Positions 39,749 to 46,749 of a stretch of DNA of 64,000 nucleotides are shown here, piece after piece. Positions within the stretch are counted from its first letter, which is position 1. Each line of letters begins with the position of its first letter. The DNA comes from Microcella indica (GTDB lineage Bacteria; Actinomycetota; Actinomycetes; Actinomycetales; Microbacteriaceae): the NCBI RefSeq assembly GCF_013414345.1, contig NZ_CP058670.1, positions 1,302,001 through 1,366,000 of the forward strand, in the 5' to 3' direction. Made by a program: the position numbers and the translations under genes. The notes below the pieces were generated by a model. That model made no database searches and had not been told where the DNA came from. It saw only the letters and a list, made by a program, of their open reading frames with translations.

Positions 39749-40078
39749 ATGCCCACTGCACTCGAACCGAAGCTCTTCGACGAGGTCGAGGAGGGGCTCA
39801 AGGATGTCGTCGACCCCGAGCTGGGGGTCAACATCGTCGACCTGGGCCTCGTCTACGACCTCGCCTGGGATGAGGAGTCTGACGCCCTCATCATCTCGAT
39901 GACTCTCACGAGCGCGGGATGCCCGCTCACGGACGTCATCGAGGAGTCGATCGCGAACTCGCTCGACGGCATCGTCGAGCAGTTCCGCATCAACTGGGTC
40001 TGGATGCCCCCGTGGGGCCCGGAGCGGATAACCGACGACGGCCGCGACATGATGAGAGCGTTGGGCTTCAGTATCTGA
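39749..40078 (+). CDS. sufT: MIP18/SufT-family protein (DUF59)
   Basis: A 109-residue protein of the MIP18/PaaD/SufT family, which takes part in Fe-S protein maturation. Seen: GLKDVVDPELGVNIVDLGLVYDL with the DPE and DLGLV motifs, MTLTSAGCPLTDVI with the conserved Cys, and VWMPPWGPERI. The end ...RALGFSI is unusual in that its codons and stop belong to the first unit of a 62-bp tandem repeat that continues for about 190 bp. In the usual actinobacterial order sufS and sufU come between sufC and this gene; both are missing here. Confidence 0.95.
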   Translation: MPTALEPKLFDEVEEGLKDVVDPELGVNIVDLGLVYDLAWDEESDALIISMTLTSAGCPLTDVIEESIANSLDGIVEQFRINWVWMPPWGPERITDDGRDMMRALGFSI

Positions 40079-40270
40079 GAGCCCAGTGGGCTCTCAGTGA
40101 CCAACGCTCCGCCGACAGGCGGTTGGGCTTCAGCATCTGAGAGCCCAGTGGGCTCTCAGTGCCCAACGCTCCGCCGACAGGCGGCTCGGATTCAGCATTT
40201 GACGGTCCAGTGGACCGTCAATTCCGAGCGCTCCGCCGACAGGCGGTGGGGCTTCAGCATCTGAGCCCCG
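40057..40270. repeat. 62-bp tandem array of nested, co-varying hairpins after sufT
   Basis: Units start at 40061, 40123 and 40185, with a shortened fourth at 40247; the period is exactly 62 bp. Each full unit has an outer stem of 7-8 bp, an unpaired TTCAGCAT (TTCAGTAT in unit 1), an inner perfect 10-bp stem with loop AGT, and a small hairpin CCGCC-GACA-GGCGG. Inner stems are at 40075-40097, 40137-40159 and 40199-40221; outer stems pair 40057-40064 with 40101-40108, 40122-40128 with 40161-40167, and 40184-40190 with 40223-40229. Unit 3 differs from unit 2 at seven stem positions, each matched by a change on the partner strand. The array begins in the sufT stop region and ends just before bioY, so it also serves as the space between two convergent genes. 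Confidence 0.95.
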
Positions 40271-40276
40271 CGCGAA

Positions 40277-40891
40277 CTACTCGGCCGTTCGCTCGCGCTT
40301 CTCGGCCGCACGCCAGAGCAGCGGCATGAGCGCTGCGGCGATAGCCGCCTTGATCACTCCGCCGATGATGAAGGGCAGGAAGCCCGAGGCGAGAACCGCG
40401 CCAACGTCGTTCGGCAGGCCGAGCTGGCCGAGGGAGAGGGCGAGCCACGGAAGCCCGATCGCGAAGACGACGATCGACCCGCCGATGAAGGTCACGAAGG
40501 GCTTGAACCACCCGCGGTCCCACTGGCGCTCAGCAGCCCAGCCGACGATCGCGGCGGAAGCGATGAAGCCGAGGATGTACCCGCCGGTGGGGCCCAGGAG
40601 CACCGTCCAGCCGGATGCCGCGTCACTGTAGATGGGCAGGCCGAGTCCGCCGAGGAGGGCGTAGAGCGACAACGAGGCGGCTCCGCGCGCGGCACCGAGG
40701 GATGCCCCGACGAGCAGGACGGCGAGGGTCTGGCCCGTGACGGGTACCGGCCACAGCGGAATCGCGACCTGCGCGAGGATCGCGACGAGCGCGGTACCGG
40801 CGACGACGAGGGCGGCGTCCGTCGCGAGGCTGCGGCTCACGACGCGGTCGACGAGGGTGGGGCGAGGCAGGGCGGGGGAGGCGATCGTCAC
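40277..40891 (-). CDS. bioY: Biotin transporter BioY
   Basis: A membrane protein of 204 residues (209 if the upstream GTG at 40906 is used), the substrate-binding S-component for biotin uptake. Six hydrophobic segments are visible. Family motifs are AQVAIPLWPVPVTGQTLAVLL with its conserved PVPVTGQT, GLGLPIYSD and GWTVLLGPTGGYILGF. GTG 40891 is preferred because AGGAAG stands 6-7 nt before it. No bioM/bioN ATPase or T-component is adjacent, so it may work alone or with a shared ECF module. It is divergent from the ABC-F gene and convergent with sufT. Confidence 0.95.
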   Translation of the reverse strand: MTIASPALPRPTLVDRVVSRSLATDAALVVAGTALVAILAQVAIPLWPVPVTGQTLAVLLVGASLGAARGAASLSLYALLGGLGLPIYSDAASGWTVLLGPTGGYILGFIASAAIVGWAAERQWDRGWFKPFVTFIGGSIVVFAIGLPWLALSLGQLGLPNDVGAVLASGFLPFIIGGVIKAAIAAALMPLLWRAAEKRERTAE

Positions 40892-40931
40892 AGTGGTCTT
40901 CCTCACACAGGGTCAAGGGTCGGGACACGGC

Positions 40932-40938
40932 TAGACTA
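40932..40938. promoter_or_regulatory. Bidirectional -10 element between bioY and the ABC-F gene
   Basis: TAGACT on the plus strand (40932-40937) and TAGTCT on the minus strand (40938-40933) share five bases, so one short site can supply the -10 hexamer for both divergent genes. Confidence 0.45.
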
Positions 40939-40997
40939 TCGGGCTGGCCCCCGTGCGCCGGGTCCACCGAATCCCACCAAAGAACAGGACGTTTGCT

Positions 40998-42596
40998 GTG
41001 CTCGCTGTGCAAGACCTCGAGATCCGGGTCGGTGCGCGCCTGCTCATGGCGGATGTCTCCTTCCGGGTCGACAAGGGCGACAAGGTCGGCCTCGTGGGGC
41101 GCAACGGCGCCGGCAAGACGACGATGACGCGCGCCCTCGCGGGGGAGGGCCAGCCCACTGGTGGCACGATCACGCGCACGGGCGAGATCGGCTACCTACC
41201 GCAGGACCCTCGCGCGGGCGACCCCGAGCAGCTGGCCAGAACCCGCATCCTGGATGCCCGGGGACTCGGCTCGATCGTCCTCGAGCTGCAGCAGGCCGGG
41301 GTCGAGATGGGCAGCGACGACCCCGCCGTCGCCGAGAAGGCCATGGCCCGCTACAGCCGTCTGACCGACCGCTTCCAGTCGCTCGGTGGCTACTCGGCCG
41401 AGGCGGAGGCTGCGGCGATCGCGAGCAACCTCAACCTGCCCGACCGCATTCTCGGCCAGCCGTTGAGCACGCTGTCGGGCGGTCAGCGGCGCCGCATCGA
41501 GCTGGCCCGCATCCTCTTCAGCGACGCCGAGACGATGATCCTCGACGAGCCGACCAACCACCTCGATGCCGACTCGGTCGTGTGGCTGCGGGAGTTCCTC
41601 AAGGCCTACCAGGGCGGCTTCATCGTCATCAGCCACGATGTGGCGCTCGTGGAGGAGACCGTCAACCGCGTCTTCTACCTCGACGGCAACCGCCAGGTCA
41701 TCGACATCTACAACATGGGCTGGAAGCACTACCTGCGTCAGCGCGAAGCGGACGCTGAGCGTCGCAAGAAGGAGCGCGCCAACGTCGAGAAGAAGGCGAC
41801 GGCGCTGCAGCTGCAGGCGGCGCGCTTCGGGGCGAAGGCGTCCAAGGCGGCCTCCGCGCACCAGATGGTCGCGCGTGCCGAGCGCATGCTGTCCGGCCTC
41901 GATGAGGTGCGCGCTGTCGACCGCGTCGCCAAGCTCCGGTTCCCCGACCCCGCACCGGTCGGCAAGACGCCCCTGCAGGCGCACAACCTCTCGAAGAGCT
42001 ACGGCTCGCTCGAGATCTTCACCTCCGTCGACCTCGCGATCGACCGCGGATCGAAAGTGGTCATCCTCGGCCTCAACGGCGCGGGCAAGACCACCCTCCT
42101 GCGCATCCTCGCGGGCGTCGACGAGCCCGACACGGGCGTGCTCGAGCCCGGTCACGGACTGCGCATCGGCTACTACGCGCAGGAGCACGAGACCCTCGAC
42201 ACCCGCCGCAGCGTGCTCGAGAACATGATGAGCTCCTCCGACGCCATCACCGAGCGCGAGGCCCGCAGCGTGCTCGGCTCCTTCCTCTTCGTCGGCGACG
42301 ACGTGCAGAAGCCGGCCGGAGTGCTCTCGGGCGGCGAGAAGACGAGGCTATCGCTCGCGACGCTCGTCGTATCGAAGGCGAACCTCCTGCTGCTCGACGA
42401 GCCGACCAACAACCTCGACCCCGCGAGCCGCGAGGAGATCCTGGGTGCCCTGGCCGCCTACTCGGGCTCGGTCGTGCTCGTGAGCCACGACGAGGGCGCT
42501 GTCGAGGCGCTCAACCCCGAGCGCGTGCTCATCATGCCCGACGGTGTCGAGGACCTCTGGACGAAGGACTACGCCGAGCTCATCGCGCTCGCCTGA
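40998..42596 (+). CDS. ABC-F family ATP-binding protein
   Basis: A 532-residue soluble protein with two ABC cassettes and no membrane segments, i.e. the ABC-F type that acts on ribosomes (EttA/Uup/antibiotic-resistance groups). Cassette 1 has Walker A GRNGAGKTT, signature LSGGQRRRIELAR and Walker B TMILDEPTNHLD. A charged linker (about 240-330; ERRKKERANVEKKATALQLQ) corresponds to the P-site tRNA interaction region. Cassette 2 has [21 protein letters not shown] and LLLLDEPTNNLD. GTG 40998 has AGGAC 7-8 nt upstream. Which ABC-F subfamily it belongs to cannot be decided from reading; a housekeeping role in translation is likeliest. Confidence 0.95.
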   Translation: MLAVQDLEIRVGARLLMADVSFRVDKGDKVGLVGRNGAGKTTMTRALAGEGQPTGGTITRTGEIGYLPQDPRAGDPEQLARTRILDARGLGSIVLELQQAGVEMGSDDPAVAEKAMARYSRLTDRFQSLGGYSAEAEAAAIASNLNLPDRILGQPLSTLSGGQRRRIELARILFSDAETMILDEPTNHLDADSVVWLREFLKAYQGGFIVISHDVALVEETVNRVFYLDGNRQVIDIYNMGWKHYLRQREADAERRKKERANVEKKATALQLQAARFGAKASKAASAHQMVARAERMLSGLDEVRAVDRVAKLRFPDPAPVGKTPLQAHNLSKSYGSLEIFTSVDLAIDRGSKVVILGLNGAGKTTLLRILAGVDEPDTGVLEPGHGLRIGYYAQEHETLDTRRSVLENMMSSSDAITEREARSVLGSFLFVGDDVQKPAGVLSGGEKTRLSLATLVVSKANLLLLDEPTNNLDPASREEILGALAAYSGSVVLVSHDEGAVEALNPERVLIMPDGVEDLWTKDYAELIALA

Positions 42597-42638
42597 CCCG
42601 CCGCTGCTGCCCTGGCCGCCGCGACGGGTGCGGCCGCG

Positions 42639-43451
42639 TCAGCGCCGTTCGTCGAGCAGAGCATCCTCTTCATCGGCGTCGCTCGGGCCACGCCGCGACG
42701 GTGCCGCCTCGATGCCGCGCAGCCCGCGCCACTCCTGACGCAGGGCCCAGCCGTAGCCCACGAAGCCGAGGAGTGCGAAGAGGTACCACTGGAAGGTGTA
42801 GCTCAGGTGCGGGCCCTCGTCCGCCACGGGCCGTGTCGCCGCGACCGGCCGCTCGACCGTCGCCGGGTCCTCCTCCGCGAGCAGCCCGTACGCGCCCGTG
42901 ATGACCTCGCCCTGGTCGACCTCCTGCGCGATCGTGGGCAGGTGGATCGTCGCCACCTGCCCCTCGGGCGCACCGCGGCCGGGCAGGGTCGGCTCGCCGG
43001 GCTTGAGACGGGCGATCACCTCGACGCGGCCCCGAGGTGGAGCCGGCACCGCGTCGGGGGAGTCCTGCTGCGAGCCCGTCGGCAGCCACCCGCGATCGAC
43101 GATGAGAACCCTGCCGTCCTCGAGCGCGAACGGGGTGAGAACCTCGAAGCCCGGCCTGCCGGCGAAGGGACGATTGCGCACGAGCAGCTGATCGTCGAGC
43201 AGGTACTCGCCCTCGACGACGACGGGCGTCCACTCCCGCTCGGGGTCGAGCGGCGCGCCGCCCGGGAGCACCTCGGTCAGCGGCACGGGAGCCGCATCCC
43301 AGTTCTCGGCGACGACGCGAATATCGGCGACGGCGTCGAGACGGCGAGCCCACTGCCACTGAGCGAGCGCGACGCACACGACGGCGAAGAGCGCTGTGAA
43401 GGCGAGCCACCCCAGCCAGCGTCGGCTCGCCGCGAGGCTTAGGATGCTCAC
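42639..43451 (-). CDS. SURF1-family cytochrome oxidase biogenesis protein
   Basis: A 270-residue membrane protein of the SURF1/Shy1 family, an assembly factor for heme-copper oxidases. Helix 1 is at about 10-30 (WLGWLAFTALFAVVCVALAQWQWARR), with the typical QWQWARRL end. The extracytoplasmic domain has VEGEYLLDDQLLVRNRPF, GFEVLTPFALEDGRVLIVDRGW and HLSYTFQWYLFALLGFVGYGW, the last being helix 2. The acidic C-terminus (DADEEDALLDERR) is cytoplasmic. It fits with ctaA/ctaB in the same window as part of aa3 oxidase assembly. It lies 4 bp after the preceding minus-strand gene. Confidence 0.94.
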   Translation of the reverse strand: MSILSLAASRRWLGWLAFTALFAVVCVALAQWQWARRLDAVADIRVVAENWDAAPVPLTEVLPGGAPLDPEREWTPVVVEGEYLLDDQLLVRNRPFAGRPGFEVLTPFALEDGRVLIVDRGWLPTGSQQDSPDAVPAPPRGRVEVIARLKPGEPTLPGRGAPEGQVATIHLPTIAQEVDQGEVITGAYGLLAEEDPATVERPVAATRPVADEGPHLSYTFQWYLFALLGFVGYGWALRQEWRGLRGIEAAPSRRGPSDADEEDALLDERR

Positions 43452-43455
43452 GGGC

Positions 43456-43716
43456 CTATTCTTCCTGATCGCGCGGACCGTCCCGGTCGGGAAGGCTCTC
43501 CACGACAGTGCCGGCCGGTGTGAGCGTCACCGGGAAGCCGCGTGCGTCGACGTAGTCGTACAGGTAGTCGCGGTGCTCATCGCACGCGAGCCACACCTTC
43601 ACGCGGTCGAGGCCGTGAATGCGCGGGTTGCGCCAGTTCACCGCCCACTCCGCCGCCGCACGGCACCCGCTGCGGGAGCACCGCGTGCCGGAGATCGCAC
43701 CGGGCAGATCGATCAC
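43456..43716 (-). CDS. Small conserved protein with Cys/His motif
   Basis: An 86-residue protein that I do not recognise by function. Its order is RCSRSGC (two Cys four residues apart), then WAVNWRNPRIH and VWLACDEHRDYLYDYV with a further Cys-x2-His. The Cys/His spacing would allow a small zinc ribbon. The tryptophan-rich middle, WxxNWRNPRIH, looks conserved rather than random. The GTG start overlaps the DUF3099 stop by 4 nt (GTGA) and the stop is 4 bp before SURF1, so it is firmly inside an operon. Similar short proteins occur in related actinobacteria, by my recollection, with no assigned role. Confidence 0.82.
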   Translation of the reverse strand: MIDLPGAISGTRCSRSGCRAAAEWAVNWRNPRIHGLDRVKVWLACDEHRDYLYDYVDARGFPVTLTPAGTVVESLPDRDGPRDQEE

Positions 43717-43994
43717 GCCGCGTCACCCTGCGGGATCACGCGCACGATGGAACCGGGGCGCTCGACGTCGCGCCCTCGCGGCGACGCGACCGTGTTGGCC
43801 GCGACGACGGCGATGTACGGCAGGATCACGGCGCCCGCAGCGGGCAGGAGCATCCACCAGCCGGGCACGACGAAGCACGCTGCGATGCACAGCATGCGCA
43901 CGCCCATGGCGATCGAGTACTTGATCATGCGGTCGCGCCGCTCGTCGTCGGGGGACTCCGGCAGGCTCGTGATCGCGGCGGATGCGGGCTTCAT
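43713..43994 (-). CDS. DUF3099 membrane protein
   Basis: A 93-residue protein of the actinobacterial DUF3099 family. The N-terminal ITSLPESPDDERRDRMIKYSIAMGVR is the family's entry motif. It is followed by two hydrophobic segments (about 34-49 and 51-69; MLCIAACFVVPGWWMLLPAAGAVILPY) and a basic tail. Function unknown. ATG 43994 lies 46 bp from the divergent fabG start; a minus-strand TACGAT is 9 nt before it. First gene of the set DUF3099, small Cys/His protein, SURF1. Confidence 0.88.
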   Translation of the reverse strand: MKPASAAITSLPESPDDERRDRMIKYSIAMGVRMLCIAACFVVPGWWMLLPAAGAVILPYIAVVAANTVASPRGRDVERPGSIVRVIPQGDAA

Positions 43995-44003
43995 GGTGAG
44001 GCG

Positions 44004-44032
44004 ATCGTACCCCGCGGGCCTGCGCATATGCT
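44004..44032. promoter_or_regulatory. Divergent promoter pair between DUF3099 and fabG
   Basis: On the minus strand TACGAT (44009-44004) is 9 nt before the DUF3099 ATG. On the plus strand TATGCT (44027-44032) is 8 nt before the fabG ATG 44041. Both starts lie within 46 bp and neither gene has room for a normal leader. Confidence 0.6.
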
Positions 44033-44040
44033 TGATGCCC

Positions 44041-44751
44041 ATGACCACCCAGCGCACCGTTCTCGTGACCGGCGGCAATCGCGGCATCGGCTTCGCGATC
44101 GCCGAGGAATTCCTCGCCCAGGGCCACCGCGTGGCCGTGACAGCACGCTCAGGCTCCGGACCGGAAGGGGCCCTCACGGTCACGGCCGATGTGACGGCTT
44201 CCGCCTCGCTCGACGCCGCGTTCACGGCGGTCGAGACCGAGCTCGGGCCCGTCGAGGTGGTCGTCGCGAACGCCGGCATCACGCGCGACACGCTCCTGAT
44301 GCGCATGTCGGAGGACGACTTCACGGACGTGATCGACACGAACCTCACGGGCGCGTTCCGCACGGTCAAGCGCGCATCGAAGGGGATGCTCAAGGCGCGT
44401 TTCGGCCGCGTCATCCTCATCTCGAGCGTCGTCGGACTGCTCGGCTCCGCGGGTCAGGTCAACTACAGCGCGTCGAAGTCGGCTCTCGTCGGCTTCGCGC
44501 GCTCGCTCACGCGCGAGCTCGGGGGTCGTGGCATCACGGCGAACGTCGTCGCCCCGGGCTTCATCGAGACCGACATGACTGCTGCCCTTCCCGAGGACCA
44601 GCAGGCCACCTACCGCGCGAGCATCCCCGCTGGGCGCTTCGCGACCCCGCAGGAGGTCGCGCGCGTCGTCACGTGGCTCGCCGGCGACGACGCCGCCTAC
44701 ATCAGCGGCGCCGTGATCCCCGTCGACGGCGGCCTCGGCATGGGGCACTGA
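44041..44751 (+). CDS. fabG: 3-oxoacyl-ACP reductase-type short-chain dehydrogenase
   Basis: A 236-residue classical SDR close to FabG, the NADPH-dependent ketoacyl-ACP reductase of fatty-acid synthesis. Seen: the cofactor motif TGGNRGIG (about 10-17), VVANAGIT, catalytic Ser in ILISSVVG, Tyr about 142 and Lys about 146 in NYSASKSALVG, and the C-terminal SGAVIPVDGGLGMGH. An upstream ATG at 44035 is in frame but closer to the -10 than expected, so 44041 is used. Position alone does not tie it to a fatty-acid cluster, but similarity to FabG1 (MabA-like) is strong. Confidence 0.9.
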   Translation: MTTQRTVLVTGGNRGIGFAIAEEFLAQGHRVAVTARSGSGPEGALTVTADVTASASLDAAFTAVETELGPVEVVVANAGITRDTLLMRMSEDDFTDVIDTNLTGAFRTVKRASKGMLKARFGRVILISSVVGLLGSAGQVNYSASKSALVGFARSLTRELGGRGITANVVAPGFIETDMTAALPEDQQATYRASIPAGRFATPQEVARVVTWLAGDDAAYISGAVIPVDGGLGMGH

Positions 44752-44754
44752 CCC

Positions 44755-44775
44755 GCGCAGGCCGACTAGCTGCGC
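44755..44775. terminator. Possible bidirectional terminator between fabG and serB
   Basis: GCGCAG with CTGCGC (6 bp, 9-nt loop) lies across the short gap between the two convergent genes and covers the serB stop. The stem is short, so the call is weak. Confidence 0.35.
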
Positions 44776-45404
44776 AGGCCCAGCACCGCAAGCACCGCGG
44801 AGAGATCGCGCTCAGGCACGCACACGCTCGCGGTCGCGCACACGACGGGCTTCGCATCGAACGCGATCGAGAGCCCCGCGACGCGCATCATCTCGAGGTC
44901 GTTGGCACCATCACCGACGACGATCGTGCGCTCGAGCGGCAGCCCGTGCGCCGTCGCCCACTCGCGCACGGCATCGGCCTTCGCCGCGGCATCCACGACC
45001 GGCCCATCGGTCGTGCCGGTCAGCACGCCCGCGGCGACGCCGAGCCTGTTGGCGCGATGGTGGTCGAGCCCGAGCGAGGCGGCGAGAGGATCCAGCAGCT
45101 CGTGGAACCCGCCGGAGACGACGCCGATCACCCCGCCGCCGGCGTGCACGCCGTCGACGAGATCGAGAGCGCCGGACGTGAGATGGATGCTCGGGGCCAG
45201 CTCGGCGAACACCGCACTGCTGAGACCCGCGAGCGTCGCGACGCGCTCGCGGAGCGACTCGGCGAAGTCGAGCTCGCCGGCCATCGCGCGCGCCGTGACC
45301 GCGGCCACGAGATCGCCGGAGCCCGCTTCTCGTGCGAGCAGCTCGATCGCCTCCTCCTCGATGAGGGTCGAGTCGACATCGAGGACGACGAGGAATCGCG
45401 CCAT
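44766..45404 (-). CDS. serB: Phosphoserine phosphatase
   Basis: A 212-residue HAD-superfamily phosphatase making L-serine from phosphoserine. Motif I is LVVLDVDSTLIEEE (nucleophile Asp 9, second Asp 11), motif II Ser lies in GVVSGGF, and motif III/IV is TIVVGDGANDLEMM. The cap region FAESLRERVATLAGL is typical of SerB. The N-terminal ACT domains seen in some actinobacterial SerB2 are absent. The start is ATG 45404 with a distant GGAG. Convergent with fabG. Confidence 0.94.
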   Translation of the reverse strand: MARFLVVLDVDSTLIEEEAIELLAREAGSGDLVAAVTARAMAGELDFAESLRERVATLAGLSSAVFAELAPSIHLTSGALDLVDGVHAGGGVIGVVSGGFHELLDPLAASLGLDHHRANRLGVAAGVLTGTTDGPVVDAAAKADAVREWATAHGLPLERTIVVGDGANDLEMMRVAGLSIAFDAKPVVCATASVCVPERDLSAVLAVLGLRS

Positions 45405-45448
45405 GGGGTGGGAGGGCTCCTTCTCGACTCCAGCGGAGAGCGGCCGGT

Positions 45449-46687
45449 TCAGGCCTCGACGACCGTGCCCTTGCCGACCACGGTGATGCCCGTCTCGGTG
45501 ACGGTGAAGCCGCGAGCGCGGTCGGCGTCGTGGTCGACACCGACCTGCGCGCCGGGTGCCACGACGACGTCCTTGTCGAGAATAGCGCGCCGCACGGTCG
45601 CTCCTGCGCCGATCGTCGTGCGCTCGAACACGACGGCATCCGTGATGCTCGCGGACTCCACGACCACCCACGGGCCGAGCACGGAGCGCTCGATGTGGCT
45701 GCCCGAGATGACCGAGCCGAGCGACACGATCGAGTCGATGACGTCTCCGTTGCGACCTTCCGCGTCGCGCACGAACTTCGCGGGAGGGGAGTTGAGCTGC
45801 TGGGAGTAGATCGGCCAGTCGGCGTTGTAGAGGTTGAAGATCGGCAGGGCGGAGATGAGGTCCTGATGGGCCTCGAAGAACGACTCGATCGTTCCCACGT
45901 CACGCCAGTAGTCACGGTCGCGATCCGTCGAGCCCGGCACGACGTTGCGCTTCATGTCGTAGACGAAGGCCTCGCCCTTGCGCACGAAGTCGGGCACGAT
46001 GTCACCGCCCATGTCGTGGTTCGACTCCGCGTTGTCGCTGTCGCGCACGACGGCGTCCATGAGCACATCGGCGTCGAAGACGTAGTTGCCCATCGAGGCG
46101 AGCACCTCGTGCGGTGCATCCGCGAGCCCCACGGGATTCTGGGGCTTCTCGTGGAAGGCGGCGATGCGCTGCGGGTTGGCAGGGTCGGTCTCGATGACGC
46201 CGAACTGGTCGGCGAGCGCGATCGGCTGACGGATTCCGGCGACGGACACACCGGCCGAGTTCTCGATGTGGGCCTCGATCATGGGGCGGAAGTCCATGCG
46301 GTAGACGTGGTCGGCTCCGACGACCACGACGATGTCGGGCTTCTCGTCGCGGATGAGGTTGAGGCTCTGGTAGATGGCATCGGCTGAGCCAGAGAACCAC
46401 CGCTTGCCCAGGCGCTGCTGGGCGGGCACGGACGCGACGTAGGCGTTGAGCATGCCCGTGAGCCGCCAGGTCTGGGAGATGTGACGGTCGAGGGAGTGGC
46501 TCTTGTACTGCGTGAGCACGACGACCTGGCGCAGGCCGGAGTTGATGAGGTTGGAGAGCGCGAAGTCGATGAGCCGATAGCCGCCCGCGAAGGGCACCGC
46601 GGGCTTCGCTCGATCCTCCGTGAGGGGCATGAGGCGCTTCCCCTCGCCACCGGCGAGCACGATTCCAAAGACTTTCGGTGACGGCAT
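45449..46687 (-). CDS. glgC: Glucose-1-phosphate adenylyltransferase
   Basis: A 412-residue ADP-glucose pyrophosphorylase, the committed step of bacterial glycogen/alpha-glucan synthesis. Seen: the nucleotide-binding [26 protein letters not shown] (about 6-31), [15 protein letters not shown], the sugar-phosphate region [13 protein letters not shown], and a C-terminal left-handed beta-helix (about 300-400; [20 protein letters not shown]). ATG 46687 is 6 nt after a minus-strand TACTGT. It is divergent from glgA, the same arrangement as Rv1213/Rv1212c in M. tuberculosis. Confidence 0.97.
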   Translation of the reverse strand: MPSPKVFGIVLAGGEGKRLMPLTEDRAKPAVPFAGGYRLIDFALSNLINSGLRQVVVLTQYKSHSLDRHISQTWRLTGMLNAYVASVPAQQRLGKRWFSGSADAIYQSLNLIRDEKPDIVVVVGADHVYRMDFRPMIEAHIENSAGVSVAGIRQPIALADQFGVIETDPANPQRIAAFHEKPQNPVGLADAPHEVLASMGNYVFDADVLMDAVVRDSDNAESNHDMGGDIVPDFVRKGEAFVYDMKRNVVPGSTDRDRDYWRDVGTIESFFEAHQDLISALPIFNLYNADWPIYSQQLNSPPAKFVRDAEGRNGDVIDSIVSLGSVISGSHIERSVLGPWVVVESASITDAVVFERTTIGAGATVRRAILDKDVVVAPGAQVGVDHDADRARGFTVTETGITVVGKGTVVEA

Positions 46688-46693
46688 AGACCC

Positions 46694-46743
46694 ACAGTAG
46701 GCGAGCGTGGGGTGCGGGGCCAGAGGCACCGCTGTACTACCGT
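46694..46743. promoter_or_regulatory. Divergent leaderless promoters of glgC and glgA
   Basis: Minus-strand TACTGT (46699-46694) is 6 nt before glgC ATG 46687; plus-strand TACCGT (46738-46743) is 6 nt before glgA ATG 46750. The 62-bp spacer therefore holds two leaderless starts. Confidence 0.65.
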
Positions 46744-46749
46744 CGAGTC

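Noticed and set aside
40057-40270. Possible CRISPR array
   Set aside because: There are no unique spacers of constant length between identical repeats; the whole 62-bp unit repeats, stems vary in a paired way and no cas gene is near.
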